52,240 bases of DNA from Eubacterium sp. (GCA_017420535.1 JAFOIV010000026.1:1-52240), one strand, 5' to 3'; counted from the stretch's first letter, positions 17,800 to 27,425 are shown. Numbers and translations: made by a program. The notes: generated from the letters alone by a model not told the origin.

Positions 17800-18463
17800 A
17801 ACAATAATATGGAAAGAAAACAGAATCTTTTTTAAATCATGCCTTCCGATTTGCATTCTTTATTTTGGTATGGAGTTATATTTTTTTCTGAATAATATTA
17901 GTAATGTTATATTTATCAATGAAGATTTATTGAGAGGCCAGTTATTTACTTTTACCTGCGTTAATATAGCGCTGGTCGGTAGTCTTGTTTCAAGTTTTAA
18001 CATGGGATTTGATTTAAAAGCAAAGATACTGCCTGTGTTATTGGGAATGACAAAAAAGAAAGAAATAATATGGCTGGCAAAAACTATATATAGTTTTATA
18101 GTTGGCGTTGCTTTTTCTTTTATAGGTATAGTTGCTATGATTTTTACATATAGTAAAAAAGGCAATTTAAATAATATTATGTCAGATTTTGAATATGTAT
18201 TAGCAGGGGTTATAGTTGGACTGGCATTTATTACAATAAACATGTTTTTTTTATGGATAATTAAGTATGAAGTAATTATGACATTGATGTCATTGATATT
18301 ACCAGTTGTATTAATAGTTGCAATTGTTAATCTTCTAGATTATCTCCAAAAGCTGTCTTTTATTGTGATAGGAATTACAACAATAATAAGTATTGCGTTA
18401 ATCTTTGGTTCGGTTTTCTTAATTAAGAAGATACCAAATTCATTATTTGTGGATAAGGTATAA
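17780..18463 (+). CDS. ABC transporter membrane subunit (six helices)
   Basis: 227 residues with six hydrophobic segments and no ATPase motifs, the usual form of ABC-2 type permeases paired with BcrA-like ATPases. It starts inside the end of the ATPase gene. Base use is as AT-rich as that gene. It ends 37 bases before a response regulator, so the pair could belong to the same transcript as the two-component system. Confidence 0.7.
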   Translation: MKDKIFKTIIWKENRIFFKSCLPICILYFGMELYFFLNNISNVIFINEDLLRGQLFTFTCVNIALVGSLVSSFNMGFDLKAKILPVLLGMTKKKEIIWLAKTIYSFIVGVAFSFIGIVAMIFTYSKKGNLNNIMSDFEYVLAGVIVGLAFITINMFFLWIIKYEVIMTLMSLILPVVLIVAIVNLLDYLQKLSFIVIGITTIISIALIFGSVFLIKKIPNSLFVDKV

Positions 18464-18500
18464 ATATCGAAGATACAACAATAATTTGACGGGGGAAAAT

Positions 18501-19163
18501 ATGTTAGACATTTTGATCGTAGAAGATAATAAGGAAATAGGGCAGTTATTGCAGAACTTCCTTCGGAAGGAAAACTACGTGGTCAGCATTGCTGAAAGCG
18601 GAGAAAAAGCCTTGGAAATATTCGATAGATATGGGGCAAAACTTGTAATACTAGATCTTATGCTGCCTGGTATGGATGGCTTTTCTGTCTGTTCAAAGAT
18701 AAGGGAAGATTCCAATGCCCATATTCTTATAGCCAGCGCAAAAACTGAGAAAGATGATAAACTTAAAGGCCTTAATCTTGGAGCAGATGACTATATCGAA
18801 AAACCTTATGATATCGATATCCTGATAGCAAAGATCAATGGCATATTTAAGAGAAAGTACGCCAGAGAAGAGATAGTGGAGGGAAATCTAAAGCTTAACA
18901 CTGTTACCAAAAGCCTTACTGTATCAGGAAAGTCAGTGGAAGTAACCGTCAAAGAATTCGAACTTCTGAAACTTCTTATTGAGAATAAGAATGTTACTTT
19001 GAAGAAAGATTATATCTTCAATACAATATGGGGAAGCGATAGTGAGTCGGAATTACAAACCCTTACTGTACATATAAAATGGCTTCGTGAAAAGATTGAA
19101 GAAGATCCAAAGAAACCTACACATATAATAACTGTTTGGGGCGTGGGATACCGCTTCGAGTAA
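18501..19163 (+). CDS. OmpR-family response regulator
   Basis: 220 residues from the ATG at 18501, which follows GGGGGAA; the in-frame codons before it have no ribosome site. Receiver domain with acidic pocket ED (8-9), phospho-acceptor D52 in LDLMLPGMDG, S79 and K101. The C-terminal half is a winged helix DNA-binding domain (TVHIKWLREKIEEDP, GVGYRFE). It is followed by repeat B and then by its histidine kinase. With the FtsX permease and ATPase downstream, the arrangement resembles antimicrobial-peptide sensing systems. Confidence 0.9.
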   Translation: MLDILIVEDNKEIGQLLQNFLRKENYVVSIAESGEKALEIFDRYGAKLVILDLMLPGMDGFSVCSKIREDSNAHILIASAKTEKDDKLKGLNLGADDYIEKPYDIDILIAKINGIFKRKYAREEIVEGNLKLNTVTKSLTVSGKSVEVTVKEFELLKLLIENKNVTLKKDYIFNTIWGSDSESELQTLTVHIKWLREKIEEDPKKPTHIITVWGVGYRFE

Positions 19164-19213
19164 TTAGTTAACATAAAAGTGGACCTAGGGGCCTGGACCC
19201 TTGGCTCATTTTG
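19164..19213 (+). repeat. Palindromic intergenic repeat, copy B
   Basis: Begins directly after the response-regulator stop with TTAGTTAACATAAAAGTGGA. The core is AGGGGCCTGGACCCTT and the right arm is partly decayed (GGCTCATTTT). It sits between two genes of one operon and supplies part of the kinase leader; it reads open in the kinase frame. Confidence 0.8.
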
Positions 19214-19226
19214 GGGGAGAAAGATT

Positions 19227-20495
19227 TTGAGCAAATTTAAAAAAGCCTCAGGGCTGATAATCTTATTAGAAATAATATTAATAGCGGGAATAGATTTCTT
19301 CTACATTATAAATAGATCTGATGAAAAGGGATATCATAAAGTGGATGTGGAAAGGATCATCTATCTTCTGGAAAATGAAGCAAAAAGCCAGAATGATTCA
19401 GAATCCCAGAGTAAGTCCGATCTAATTAATAGTATTAATAAAATCGACTTAAGCCAGTATGAAACTGTGATCAGTATCAGTCCTTTTGATCCAGATGAAA
19501 TCTGCAATAATGAATATGTGGTAGAAGAAGTAAATGGTACCCTCCTTAGATTTGAATATAAGGAATCGGATGAAAAATCAGGACTTCTTCCTATGAATAT
19601 CGGACTTGTAGTAATGTTTTTAGCCACAGTTATATTGCTTAATTATATAAGGATAAAGGTGGTAGCGCCATTTACAAAAATGTCAGATATGACAGTGGAA
19701 TTAGCTAAGGGAAATCTTTCAACTCCAATAAAGGAAGAAAAAAGCAGATTCTTTGGCAAGTTCCTCTGGGGAATGGACATGCTGAGGGAAAACTTAGAAG
19801 ACAGCAAAGCTAAGGAACTTGAATATCAGAAAGAAAAAAAGACCATGCTGCTTTCTCTTTCACATGATATTAAGACGCCTCTTTCAGCAATTCAGCTTTA
19901 TACCAAAGCCATGTCAGAGGGACTCTATGATACTGAAGAAAAAAAGCAGGAAGCCTATGCCGGGATACTTAACAATACAAAGCAGATAAAGACATACTGC
20001 GATGAAATCTATAAGTTATCCAGAGAAGATTTTATGGAACTTAGTGTAAATGTGGGAGAAGTTTATCTGTCCCAGGTTCTTGATAAGGTCAGTGATTATT
20101 ACAGGGATAAACTTTCTGTGCTGCATACAGAATTTAAGCTTTCTGAATATGATGACTGCCTTCTTTCGGCAGATAAAGACAGGTTAGAGGAAGCCCTGCA
20201 GAATCTTATGGAAAATGCCATTAAGTACGGGGATGGTAAAGAAATAAGCATTTCATTTTCGGATGAAGAGGATTGCAAGCTTGTCACTGTATCCAATACA
20301 GGTTGCAGTTTAGAAGAAAATGATATCAGTAACATTTTCGATTCTTTCTATAGAGGAAGCAATACCAAAAACATTGGCGGAAATGGACTTGGCCTCTATA
20401 TAGTAAAGCAGCTTATGAAAAAAATGGATGGAGATGTATTTGCTGAAATATCTAAAGATAGATTTAATATAACGCTTGTGTTAAGAAAAGCGTAA
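19227..20495 (+). CDS. Sensor histidine kinase
   Basis: 422 residues from TTG 19227, which follows GGGGGAGAAAG; the frame is open further upstream but that part is the repeat. Two membrane helices (about 8-27 and 118-138) flank an extracytoplasmic sensor of about 90 residues. A HAMP-like linker is followed by the H-box SLSHDIKTPLSAIQ with phospho-acceptor H213, then N-box LMENAIKYGDG and G-box GGNGLGLYIVKQL. It phosphorylates the upstream regulator. The sensor is larger than the very short loop of BceS kinases, so it may sense a ligand directly. Confidence 0.88.
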   Translation: MSKFKKASGLIILLEIILIAGIDFFYIINRSDEKGYHKVDVERIIYLLENEAKSQNDSESQSKSDLINSINKIDLSQYETVISISPFDPDEICNNEYVVEEVNGTLLRFEYKESDEKSGLLPMNIGLVVMFLATVILLNYIRIKVVAPFTKMSDMTVELAKGNLSTPIKEEKSRFFGKFLWGMDMLRENLEDSKAKELEYQKEKKTMLLSLSHDIKTPLSAIQLYTKAMSEGLYDTEEKKQEAYAGILNNTKQIKTYCDEIYKLSREDFMELSVNVGEVYLSQVLDKVSDYYRDKLSVLHTEFKLSEYDDCLLSADKDRLEEALQNLMENAIKYGDGKEISISFSDEEDCKLVTVSNTGCSLEENDISNIFDSFYRGSNTKNIGGNGLGLYIVKQLMKKMDGDVFAEISKDRFNITLVLRKA

Positions 20496-20729
20496 TCAAT
20501 ATAAAAGTGCGATATATGATATCTGGTACGTACTAAATAAACTCACAGTTTAACAATTATAATTTTATTATTTATGGTACATTCTTTATTCCGATGCCTT
20601 TCTTCCTATAGCTTCATATATCTTGGGGTATCTTTTTAGATAATCTGATTTTAATCAATATCCCAATTTAATGATTATTTAATAATTGATATTTTATCAT
20701 ATAGCTACAATAAAAAAATATGTTTTTTA

Positions 20730-20757
20730 TTGAGATGATATTTATAGAAGTTATATA
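20730..20757 (+). promoter_or_regulatory. Candidate promoter for FtsX permease
   Basis: TTGAGA (20730-20735), 16-base spacer, TATATA (20752-20757), close to the ATG at 20776. The 280-base spacer upstream (20496-20729) is very AT-rich and is the likely place for the response-regulator box, but I cannot define it. Confidence 0.4.
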
Positions 20758-20775
20758 TAGAGAAAGGGCTATTAT

Positions 20776-23187
20776 ATGTTTTTGAAAATACTGAAAAAAG
20801 ATATAAAGAGAAATAAGACCATGAATCTTATTCTTTTCCTCTTTATCATACTTGCCACGGTGTTTGTTTCCAGTGGGCTTAATAATCTTATATCAGTTTT
20901 AAATGGAACTGACTATTACTTAGATACTGCTGGAGTTGGAGATTATTTTGCCATCACTTTATGTGGTAAAGACGACACAAAGGTAAAGGAAGTATTAGAT
21001 AAAGGGGACGGAATTAAAAGTTATAAGATGGACAGGATCCTTATCGGAAGTGAGGATGTAGAAAATGATAAGAAGGAACGTTTTAAGACAAATTCTTATA
21101 TGATGCAGTCCATTGAAGACAGTAAGATAAAATTCTATGACATAAATAATAAGGTTATAAATAGTGTAGAGAAGGGGCATATCTATGTTACAAGAAATTT
21201 TCTTGCAACAAATGGATTTAAAGAAGGAGATAAGATCTATCTTACATTTAAAGGTTATAAAAAAGCTTTCATTGTAGACGGAAAGGCGAAAGACGCATTT
21301 CTTGGTTCTAATTTTATGGGAAATACCAGATTCCTTCTTAATGACGAGGATATGGAGGATCTTTACAGCCAGCCGGAGTCAGATAATTTTGAGGGAAGAG
21401 TCATTTATATTGAAACAGATGATGCAAATGCAGTAAGAGGAGTTATAAGTAATATTGATAAGGTTCAGTTTTCAGAATCCAGAAAGATAATAATTCTTAC
21501 TTACATATTGGATATGATAATCGCCTTTGTAATAGTTATCCTTAGTATCTGCCTTATCATAGTATCATTTGTAATTCTTAAATTCTCCATTGGATTTACT
21601 ATCCAGGACGATTATCGAGAGATTGGCGTTATGAAGGCCATCGGCATCAGAAATAGAAAGATCAGAAGCCTTTATATGGTTAAGTATATAGCCATTGCGG
21701 CGGTGGGAGCTCTAGTGGGACTTTTTATCAGTTTTCCTTTTGGTAACATGCTGATGAAGAGCGTAACAGAGAATATGGTGCTGGGAAATAATTACGGCAA
21801 ATATCTGAATATCTTAGGTGCGTGTCTTGTATTCCTTGTTATTGTGGGACTTTCTTATCTTTCAACAGGCAAACTTAAGAAGATGACACCTGTCGACGCA
21901 ATAAGAAGTGGTGAGATCGGAGAAAGATTCAGGAAAAAAAGAGGTATCAGGATAAGCCGAAGTCATGCAAAGAATTATCTTTATCTTGCATGGAATGATA
22001 TAGTAAGCAGCCCTAAGAGGTTTTTAAATATCATCATTTCATTTACCCTCTGTACCCTGTTTGTGCTCATACTTTCAAACACTACAGCCAGCATGGACAG
22101 TAATGTATTTATCGATGCGCTGGCTACAAGAGCAGACCTTTATCTAAAATCAGAGAAGGTAAATGGAATCGACCCGACAGAACTGGGCCTTCCGGAGGAT
22201 ACAGATAAGATTGAATTCTTTAATTTTATGTTCAGGGAGGATGGAAGAGCTGACTACGAAAAGTACCTTAAAATGTTAGAGGATTATCTTAAAACAGAAG
22301 GCTTTGATTGTAAGGTGTCAAATGAGATCACCTATACTTACAAGATAAGATTTAACGGAGCAGAATATAGCTACAAGATGCTTCAGCCACTGGATCCATC
22401 AACTCCTGATTATCCGGTAAAAGAAGGAAGTTTTCCTCAGAATAAAAATGAGATCATGATAACTCCGGCGGTGGCTGATAGTATCGGCGCAAAAATCGGT
22501 GATACAGTGGAGATTGATTTTGGCACATCCGTTGAAAAATGTACCATTTCCGGAATTTATGAATCCATGAATAATTTAGGGCAGATGATAAAGCTTCACA
22601 GTGATGCGCCAACAAGCTTTAAATATGCCACATATTCAAGCCATAAGCATATTTATTTTAATGATTCTCCTTCAGAGAAGGAATTACAAAGAAGAAAAGA
22701 AAAGTTAAGAGTAATTTATGGTGAAGAGGATGTAATAGATCAAAGAGACCTTTGTGTAAGTGAGATGAATGCTCTGGATACCATTAAGAAGGTTGAATAT
22801 CTTCTCTTAATAATAACTATCATCGTCATACTCTTAGTAACAGTAATGATGGAAAGAACATTTATATCAGATGAGAAAAAACAGATTGCAATCCTTAAAG
22901 CTGTGGGCTTTAGAGATATAGAAGTTATGAAATGGCAGATCATGAGATTTACTCTACTTGCAGTAATATCTGGAGTTATAGCAGCTATTCTTTCAATACC
23001 AGTAACTCCGGTGGCTCTAAAACCAATATTTGGAAATCTTGGCCTGTCACATTTTGATGTAGTTTACAATTTTATAAGTCTTGCGAAATATCCGATCATA
23101 ATTGTCGGATGCACAGTGTTTTTTGCAGGACTTACAGCCCTTCATTCAAGAAAGATAAAGGCTAGAGATACAGCATCGATTGAATAA
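20776..23187 (+). CDS. FtsX-like ABC transporter permease
   Basis: 803 residues. One N-terminal helix, an extracytoplasmic region of about 200 residues, three helices (about 240-370), a fourth near 410, a second extracytoplasmic region, and three final helices (about 675-800). Two FtsX modules are recognisable from the segments YREIGVMKAIGIRNRKIRSL and KKQIAILKAVGFRDIEVMKW. This is the large permease of lipoprotein or antimicrobial-peptide transporters. It lies between the two-component system and its ATPase, and is probably controlled by that regulator. Confidence 0.85.
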   Translation: MFLKILKKDIKRNKTMNLILFLFIILATVFVSSGLNNLISVLNGTDYYLDTAGVGDYFAITLCGKDDTKVKEVLDKGDGIKSYKMDRILIGSEDVENDKKERFKTNSYMMQSIEDSKIKFYDINNKVINSVEKGHIYVTRNFLATNGFKEGDKIYLTFKGYKKAFIVDGKAKDAFLGSNFMGNTRFLLNDEDMEDLYSQPESDNFEGRVIYIETDDANAVRGVISNIDKVQFSESRKIIILTYILDMIIAFVIVILSICLIIVSFVILKFSIGFTIQDDYREIGVMKAIGIRNRKIRSLYMVKYIAIAAVGALVGLFISFPFGNMLMKSVTENMVLGNNYGKYLNILGACLVFLVIVGLSYLSTGKLKKMTPVDAIRSGEIGERFRKKRGIRISRSHAKNYLYLAWNDIVSSPKRFLNIIISFTLCTLFVLILSNTTASMDSNVFIDALATRADLYLKSEKVNGIDPTELGLPEDTDKIEFFNFMFREDGRADYEKYLKMLEDYLKTEGFDCKVSNEITYTYKIRFNGAEYSYKMLQPLDPSTPDYPVKEGSFPQNKNEIMITPAVADSIGAKIGDTVEIDFGTSVEKCTISGIYESMNNLGQMIKLHSDAPTSFKYATYSSHKHIYFNDSPSEKELQRRKEKLRVIYGEEDVIDQRDLCVSEMNALDTIKKVEYLLLIITIIVILLVTVMMERTFISDEKKQIAILKAVGFRDIEVMKWQIMRFTLLAVISGVIAAILSIPVTPVALKPIFGNLGLSHFDVVYNFISLAKYPIIIVGCTVFFAGLTALHSRKIKARDTASIE

Positions 23188-23273
23188 TAGGATTGATTTA
23201 GATTAAGATCCGCAATGGACTAAGAAAAAATATATGCGGTAGAGTGGTGATCAGATCGTGAAAGGAGAAATAT

Positions 23274-24032
23274 ATGGCAGTTGTTTTAGATGTTAAAGAT
23301 TTATGCAAAACATATGTATTAGATAAAAGACAGAATAATGTACTTAAAAATGTATCATTTAAGGTGGAAGAAGGGGAAATGGTAGCTATTATGGGGCCTT
23401 CAGCTTCTGGTAAATCAACTCTTCTTTATAGTGTGTCGGGAATGGACAGCGCCACCAGCGGCAGAGTTTTATTTGGAGATAGAGACATCACAAAAATGAA
23501 GAAAAATGAGTTGGCGGATGTAAGATTAGATGAGATGGGTTTTATATTCCAGCAGATGTTTATGATGAAGAATCTTACAATCTTAGATAACATACTTCTT
23601 CCGGGACTTCAGAGTAAGAAGCTTAAAAGAAGCAGGAAAGAAGTGACAGAGTTCGGGGAAGAACTTATGAGAAAACTGGGGATTATAGAAGCGGCAGATC
23701 ATGATATAAACGAAGTGTCCGGTGGACAGCTGCAGCGGGCCTGCATCTGCAGAAGTATGATAAATAAGCCAAGGCTGCTTTTTGCAGACGAACCAACAGG
23801 AGCCTTAAACCGCACTTCTTCAAACGAAGTAATGGAGGAGCTGATAAAGATCAATAAAGAAGGCACTACCATAATGATGGTAACCCACGATGCAAAGGTA
23901 GCAGCGAAATGCTCAAGAGTGCTTTACATAGTAGACGGAAATATCAAGGGCGAATTCTACAACAGCAATGAAAAAACGGAGAAAGAAAGAGAGCGCCTAT
24001 TAAATGACTGGCTCATGGATCTGGGCTGGTAG
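23274..24032 (+). CDS. ABC transporter ATPase (LolD/BceA-like)
   Basis: 252 residues. Walker A GPSASGKST, signature VSGGQLQR, Walker B LLFADEPTGALN and H-loop VTHD. The ADEPTGALN form is typical of the MacB/LolD/BceA family that partners FtsX permeases. ATG follows AAAGGAG. The gene ends at repeat C, the most perfect bidirectional hairpin of the family. Confidence 0.9.
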   Translation: MAVVLDVKDLCKTYVLDKRQNNVLKNVSFKVEEGEMVAIMGPSASGKSTLLYSVSGMDSATSGRVLFGDRDITKMKKNELADVRLDEMGFIFQQMFMMKNLTILDNILLPGLQSKKLKRSRKEVTEFGEELMRKLGIIEAADHDINEVSGGQLQRACICRSMINKPRLLFADEPTGALNRTSSNEVMEELIKINKEGTTIMMVTHDAKVAAKCSRVLYIVDGNIKGEFYNSNEKTEKERERLLNDWLMDLGW

Positions 24033-24079
24033 ACATAAAAATGGACCTATGCCCCCGGGACCTAGGTCCATTTTTATGT
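24033..24079 (+). repeat. Palindromic intergenic repeat, copy C
   Basis: Begins on the base after the stop codon. ACATAAAAATGGACCT (24033-24048) pairs perfectly with AGGTCCATTTTTATGT (24064-24079); the core is the same CCCCCGGGAC type as copies A and D. It separates the export region from the sulfur region and can act as terminator on both strands. Confidence 0.88.
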
Positions 24080-24133
24080 CCGTAAAAGTTCATTCCGGGG
24101 TTCTAGATTTTGCCTATAAGTGGCCATAACAAT

Positions 24134-24186
24134 TTGAGATTATTAGCCTTCTTCCTTTATATGTTACTATCAAAAAAAGTAGTAAC
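24134..24186 (+). promoter_or_regulatory. Candidate promoter and operator of the trans-sulfuration gene
   Basis: TTGAGA (24134-24139) and TATATG (24158-24163) at 18 bases form a possible promoter. Directly after it, GTTACTA (24163-24169) and TAGTAAC (24180-24186) form an inverted repeat around the predicted transcription start, a good place for a repressor. Confidence 0.4.
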
Positions 24187-24216
24187 TAGTAATTTAAATA
24201 TAAAAGGAAGAGGTAT

Positions 24217-25389
24217 ATGGAACTTAGTATTGAAACAAAGTGTATATACGGAAATAATCAGGGGAAAGCTGTTGATAATACAGGCTCAATCACTTTTCCT
24301 ATTTACCAGACAGCAACCTACGCGCATCCAGAAGTAGGAAAAAGCACTGGTTTTGATTATTCCCGTTTACAGAACCCAACAAGAGAAAAACTTGAAAATG
24401 TAGTAGCTTCACTGGAAAAAGGAAAGGATGCATTAGCGTTTTCCAGTGGAATGGCAGCAATCACTGCCTTAATGGAAATCTTTAAGCCGGGAGACCATAT
24501 AATAACGGACTCCGATCTTTATGGCGGAAGTATACGCCTTTTCAATAGCATCAACAAGAAAAATGGCATCGACTTTTCTAGAGTTAATTGTGCCAAAGAT
24601 GACGTTGAAGCAGAAATAAATCCCAACACAAAAGCAATATATATTGAAACTCCGACAAATCCTATGATGAATGTAGTGGATATAAGGAAAATGGCAGAAA
24701 TAGCCAAAAAACATGATCTGCTTCTTATAGTAGATAATACATTCCTTTCACCATATTTTCAGAATCCACTGGAATTAGGAGCAGATATAGTGATCCACAG
24801 TGGAACCAAATTCCTTGGGGGACATAATGATACCCTGGCTGGTTTTCTTATTACAAATAGAGAGGATCTTTCAGAAAAACTTAGATTTATAATAAAAACT
24901 GTAGGCTCAGGACTGGCACCATTTGACAGCTGGCTTATATTAAGAGGAATAAAGACTCTTCCTATCAGAATGGAAAGAGCAGAGGAAAATGCCAAAGCGA
25001 TAGTAGAATTCCTTTTAAACGAACCTAAGGTAAAAAAGGTTTATTACCCTGGAATAGAAGGTACAGAAGGCTATGAGATAAGTAAGAAGCAGTCCAGAGG
25101 CTTTGGTTCTATGCTTACCTTTGAATTAGAAAGCCCAGAACTGGCAAGACACATTTTAAAATATACAAAGCTTATACCTTTTGCAGAAAGTCTAGGAGGA
25201 GTTGAGACCTTGCTCACATATCCTTTTACTCAGACTCACGCTGATGTGCCAGAGGAAATAAGGATTGCAAATGGTATTACAGAAAGTGTTCTTAGAATGT
25301 CTACAGGAATCGAGGCAAAGGAGGATCTTATAAAAGACTTAAAAGATGCCATAGATTCTTATGATGGATATAAGGCGCAGTATATATAA
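24217..25389 (+). CDS. PLP-dependent trans-sulfuration enzyme (cystathionine gamma-synthase/lyase family)
   Basis: 390 residues of the Cys/Met metabolism PLP family. The PLP lysine is K198 in SGTKFLGGHND. The N-terminal YSRLQNPTR motif and SSGMAAI loop that bind PLP phosphate across the dimer are present. The family covers cystathionine gamma-synthase, gamma- and beta-lyases, O-acetylhomoserine sulfhydrylase relatives and methionine gamma-lyase, and sequence reading alone does not separate them. The next gene is a second C-S lyase type enzyme. Together they open a region rich in sulfur genes. ATG 24217 follows AAAGGAAGAGG. Confidence 0.88.
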   Translation: MELSIETKCIYGNNQGKAVDNTGSITFPIYQTATYAHPEVGKSTGFDYSRLQNPTREKLENVVASLEKGKDALAFSSGMAAITALMEIFKPGDHIITDSDLYGGSIRLFNSINKKNGIDFSRVNCAKDDVEAEINPNTKAIYIETPTNPMMNVVDIRKMAEIAKKHDLLLIVDNTFLSPYFQNPLELGADIVIHSGTKFLGGHNDTLAGFLITNREDLSEKLRFIIKTVGSGLAPFDSWLILRGIKTLPIRMERAEENAKAIVEFLLNEPKVKKVYYPGIEGTEGYEISKKQSRGFGSMLTFELESPELARHILKYTKLIPFAESLGGVETLLTYPFTQTHADVPEEIRIANGITESVLRMSTGIEAKEDLIKDLKDAIDSYDGYKAQYI

Positions 25390-25432
25390 TGCCACCGCAT
25401 AATACAACGTGAAATAAAGGTTTGGATAATAT

Positions 25433-26608
25433 ATGTCAGAGAGAAATTTGAATTTTAATGAAATAATAAACAGGAAAGATACAGACTGTTTAAAATATGA
25501 TTTTGCCTTAAGAAGGGGACTTCCTGAGGATGTACTGCCTCTTTGGGTGGCGGATATGGATTTTAAAACCTCTTCATATATTGAGGATGCTCTTAAACAA
25601 AGAGTTGAACATGGTATTTTTGGATATAGTGAATCAAGGGATAGATATTTTAATGCACTTTCTTCCTGGATGAAAAGACATCATGATTGGGATATAGATA
25701 GAAGATGGCTGATAAAGACTCCCGGAGTTGTCTTTGCTCTTGCGATGGCTGTTAAGGCATTTACTGAAGTGGGAGATGCGGTGCTGATACAGCAGCCGGT
25801 GTATTATCCATTTTCTGAAGTGATAGAAGATAATAAAAGAAGGATAGTCAGCAATGATCTTATATTAGGTGATGATGAGAGATATTATATAGATTTTGAT
25901 GACTTTGAAAAAAAGATAATTGAAAATGATATCCGTCTTTTTCTTTTATGTAATCCTCACAATCCATCCGGACGTGTGTTTAAAAGAGAAGAATTAGAAA
26001 AGATAGGGAATATATGCTTAAAACACAAAGTTATAGTGGTAAGTGATGAGATCCACAATGATTTTGATTTTTACGGGAAACATACAGTGTTTGCAAATAT
26101 AAAGAAAGAATTTGCAGATATATCCATAACCTGTACTTCTGCAAGTAAGACTTTTAATTTAGCAAGTATGCTTATCTCAAATATTTTGATCCCGGATCAG
26201 AAGTTAAGAAGGACATTTAAGGCTGAGGTAAATGCCGCCGGCATAAGTCAGCTTTCTGTCCTTGGACTTGTGGCCACAGAGGCTGCATATACATATGGAG
26301 ATGAGTGGTATTTTGCCATGAAAGAATATGTAAAGGCAAATATCGAATATGTAAGAGATTATGTTGAAAAAGAACTTCCAGGAGTAAAGATGGTAAGGGG
26401 AGAAGGCACTTATCTCGTATGGCTGGATTTTAGAGGAACTGGAATTAATGCAGAAGAACTGGATAGAAGGATCATTTATGAGGCAAAACTCTGGCTGGAT
26501 AGCGGAAAGATATTCGGAAAGACCGGAGCAGGTTTTCAGAGGATAAATGTTGCTACCCCAAGAAGCATACTTGAAGAATGCTTAAGACGAATTAAAGATG
26601 TGTTATAG
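25433..26608 (+). CDS. MalY/PatB-type aminotransferase, cystathionine beta-lyase
   Basis: 391 residues, fold type I PLP enzyme. Motifs: LPLWVADMDF near residue 37 and NPHNPSGRVF near 176, both marks of the MalY/PatB group; PLP lysine K239 in SASKTFNLAS. Members cleave cystathionine or cysteine-like C-S bonds to give thiol or sulfide, pyruvate and ammonia. It follows the trans-sulfuration gene by 43 bases and is surely in the same operon. It could release sulfide or methanethiol from thioether amino acids. Confidence 0.88.
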   Translation: MSERNLNFNEIINRKDTDCLKYDFALRRGLPEDVLPLWVADMDFKTSSYIEDALKQRVEHGIFGYSESRDRYFNALSSWMKRHHDWDIDRRWLIKTPGVVFALAMAVKAFTEVGDAVLIQQPVYYPFSEVIEDNKRRIVSNDLILGDDERYYIDFDDFEKKIIENDIRLFLLCNPHNPSGRVFKREELEKIGNICLKHKVIVVSDEIHNDFDFYGKHTVFANIKKEFADISITCTSASKTFNLASMLISNILIPDQKLRRTFKAEVNAAGISQLSVLGLVATEAAYTYGDEWYFAMKEYVKANIEYVRDYVEKELPGVKMVRGEGTYLVWLDFRGTGINAEELDRRIIYEAKLWLDSGKIFGKTGAGFQRINVATPRSILEECLRRIKDVL

Positions 26609-26707
26609 CTAAAAGTTATCACTAATAAGAGATTATAAGAATTATACAGAACAAGATACTGATGCTAGAATTAGAAACCGTAAAGAATAAAAAAAGAGGT
26701 GATAACT

Positions 26708-27343
26708 GTGAATCAGATATTATGTTTTGGAGATTCAAATACCTGGGGGTATGATCCCATTACTAAACAAAGATTTTCAACTGGGATCAGATGGACAGGA
26801 CGACTTAGAGATAAGCTTTCAGAGCAGAATATAAAAGTGCTTGAAGATGGACTTTGTGGAAGAACAACAGTCTATGAAGATGAAACAAGACCCGGTAGAA
26901 AAGGGATTGACTCAATCAGGGAAGTGTTCAATAAGAAAAATGATATAGATGCAGTTGTTATCATGTTAGGAACAAATGACTGTAAGACTTATAACAGGAG
27001 CAGTGCCGTAAGCATTGCAAATGGAATGAATGACTGTCTTGATATAGTTTTAGAACATGTGGATGCAAAAAATGTTTTACTTTTGTCACCTATTCATCTG
27101 GGAAAATATGTATGGCATGAAGGATATGATATAGAATTCTGTAAGGATTCGGTAGAAGTATCAAAGGGACTTAAAGAAGAATATAAAAAGATTGCTGAAA
27201 AGCGTGGTGTGAATTTCTTATCAGCATCGGATTATGTAGTCCCAAGCAGAGAAGATCAGGAACATATAAATGAACTTGGACATAAGGTGTTAGCTGATGT
27301 TATCTATAAAAAAATTATTCAGATGAACTCAAATTGCGCATAG
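26708..27343 (+). CDS. SGNH/GDSL-type hydrolase
   Basis: 211 residues from GTG 26708, which follows AAAGAGGTGA; a GTG nine bases earlier overlaps the ribosome site. Block I GDSNTWGYDP supplies the serine; GTND (block III) and a C-terminal DQEHINELGH supply the Asn/Asp/His. It has no signal peptide, so it acts in the cytoplasm as an esterase or deacetylase. A role in removing an acetyl or acyl group from a sulfur metabolite is possible but not shown. A terminator follows. Confidence 0.82.
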   Translation: MNQILCFGDSNTWGYDPITKQRFSTGIRWTGRLRDKLSEQNIKVLEDGLCGRTTVYEDETRPGRKGIDSIREVFNKKNDIDAVVIMLGTNDCKTYNRSSAVSIANGMNDCLDIVLEHVDAKNVLLLSPIHLGKYVWHEGYDIEFCKDSVEVSKGLKEEYKKIAEKRGVNFLSASDYVVPSREDQEHINELGHKVLADVIYKKIIQMNSNCA

Positions 27344-27387
27344 GCTTGCACGGTTCTCACTGAACCGGAATAATTATTACTGACTGG

Positions 27388-27425
27388 AAAAACCAGAGGG
27401 AAAATTAAAACCTCTGGTTTTTTTG
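27388..27425 (+). terminator. Intrinsic terminator before the ABC importer
   Basis: AAAAACCAGAGG (27388-27399) pairs with CCTCTGGTTTTT (27411-27422) and continues in T. A smaller hairpin CGGTTC/GAACCG lies 20 bases upstream. The same ACTGACTGGAAA...CCAGAGG opening occurs at 33841, so this terminator belongs to a second small repeat family. Confidence 0.85.

Noticed and set aside
24083-24216. S-box (SAM) riboswitch before the trans-sulfuration gene
   Set aside because: The spacer is too short and none of the S-box core motifs are visible; only a small palindrome and a promoter-like pair are found.
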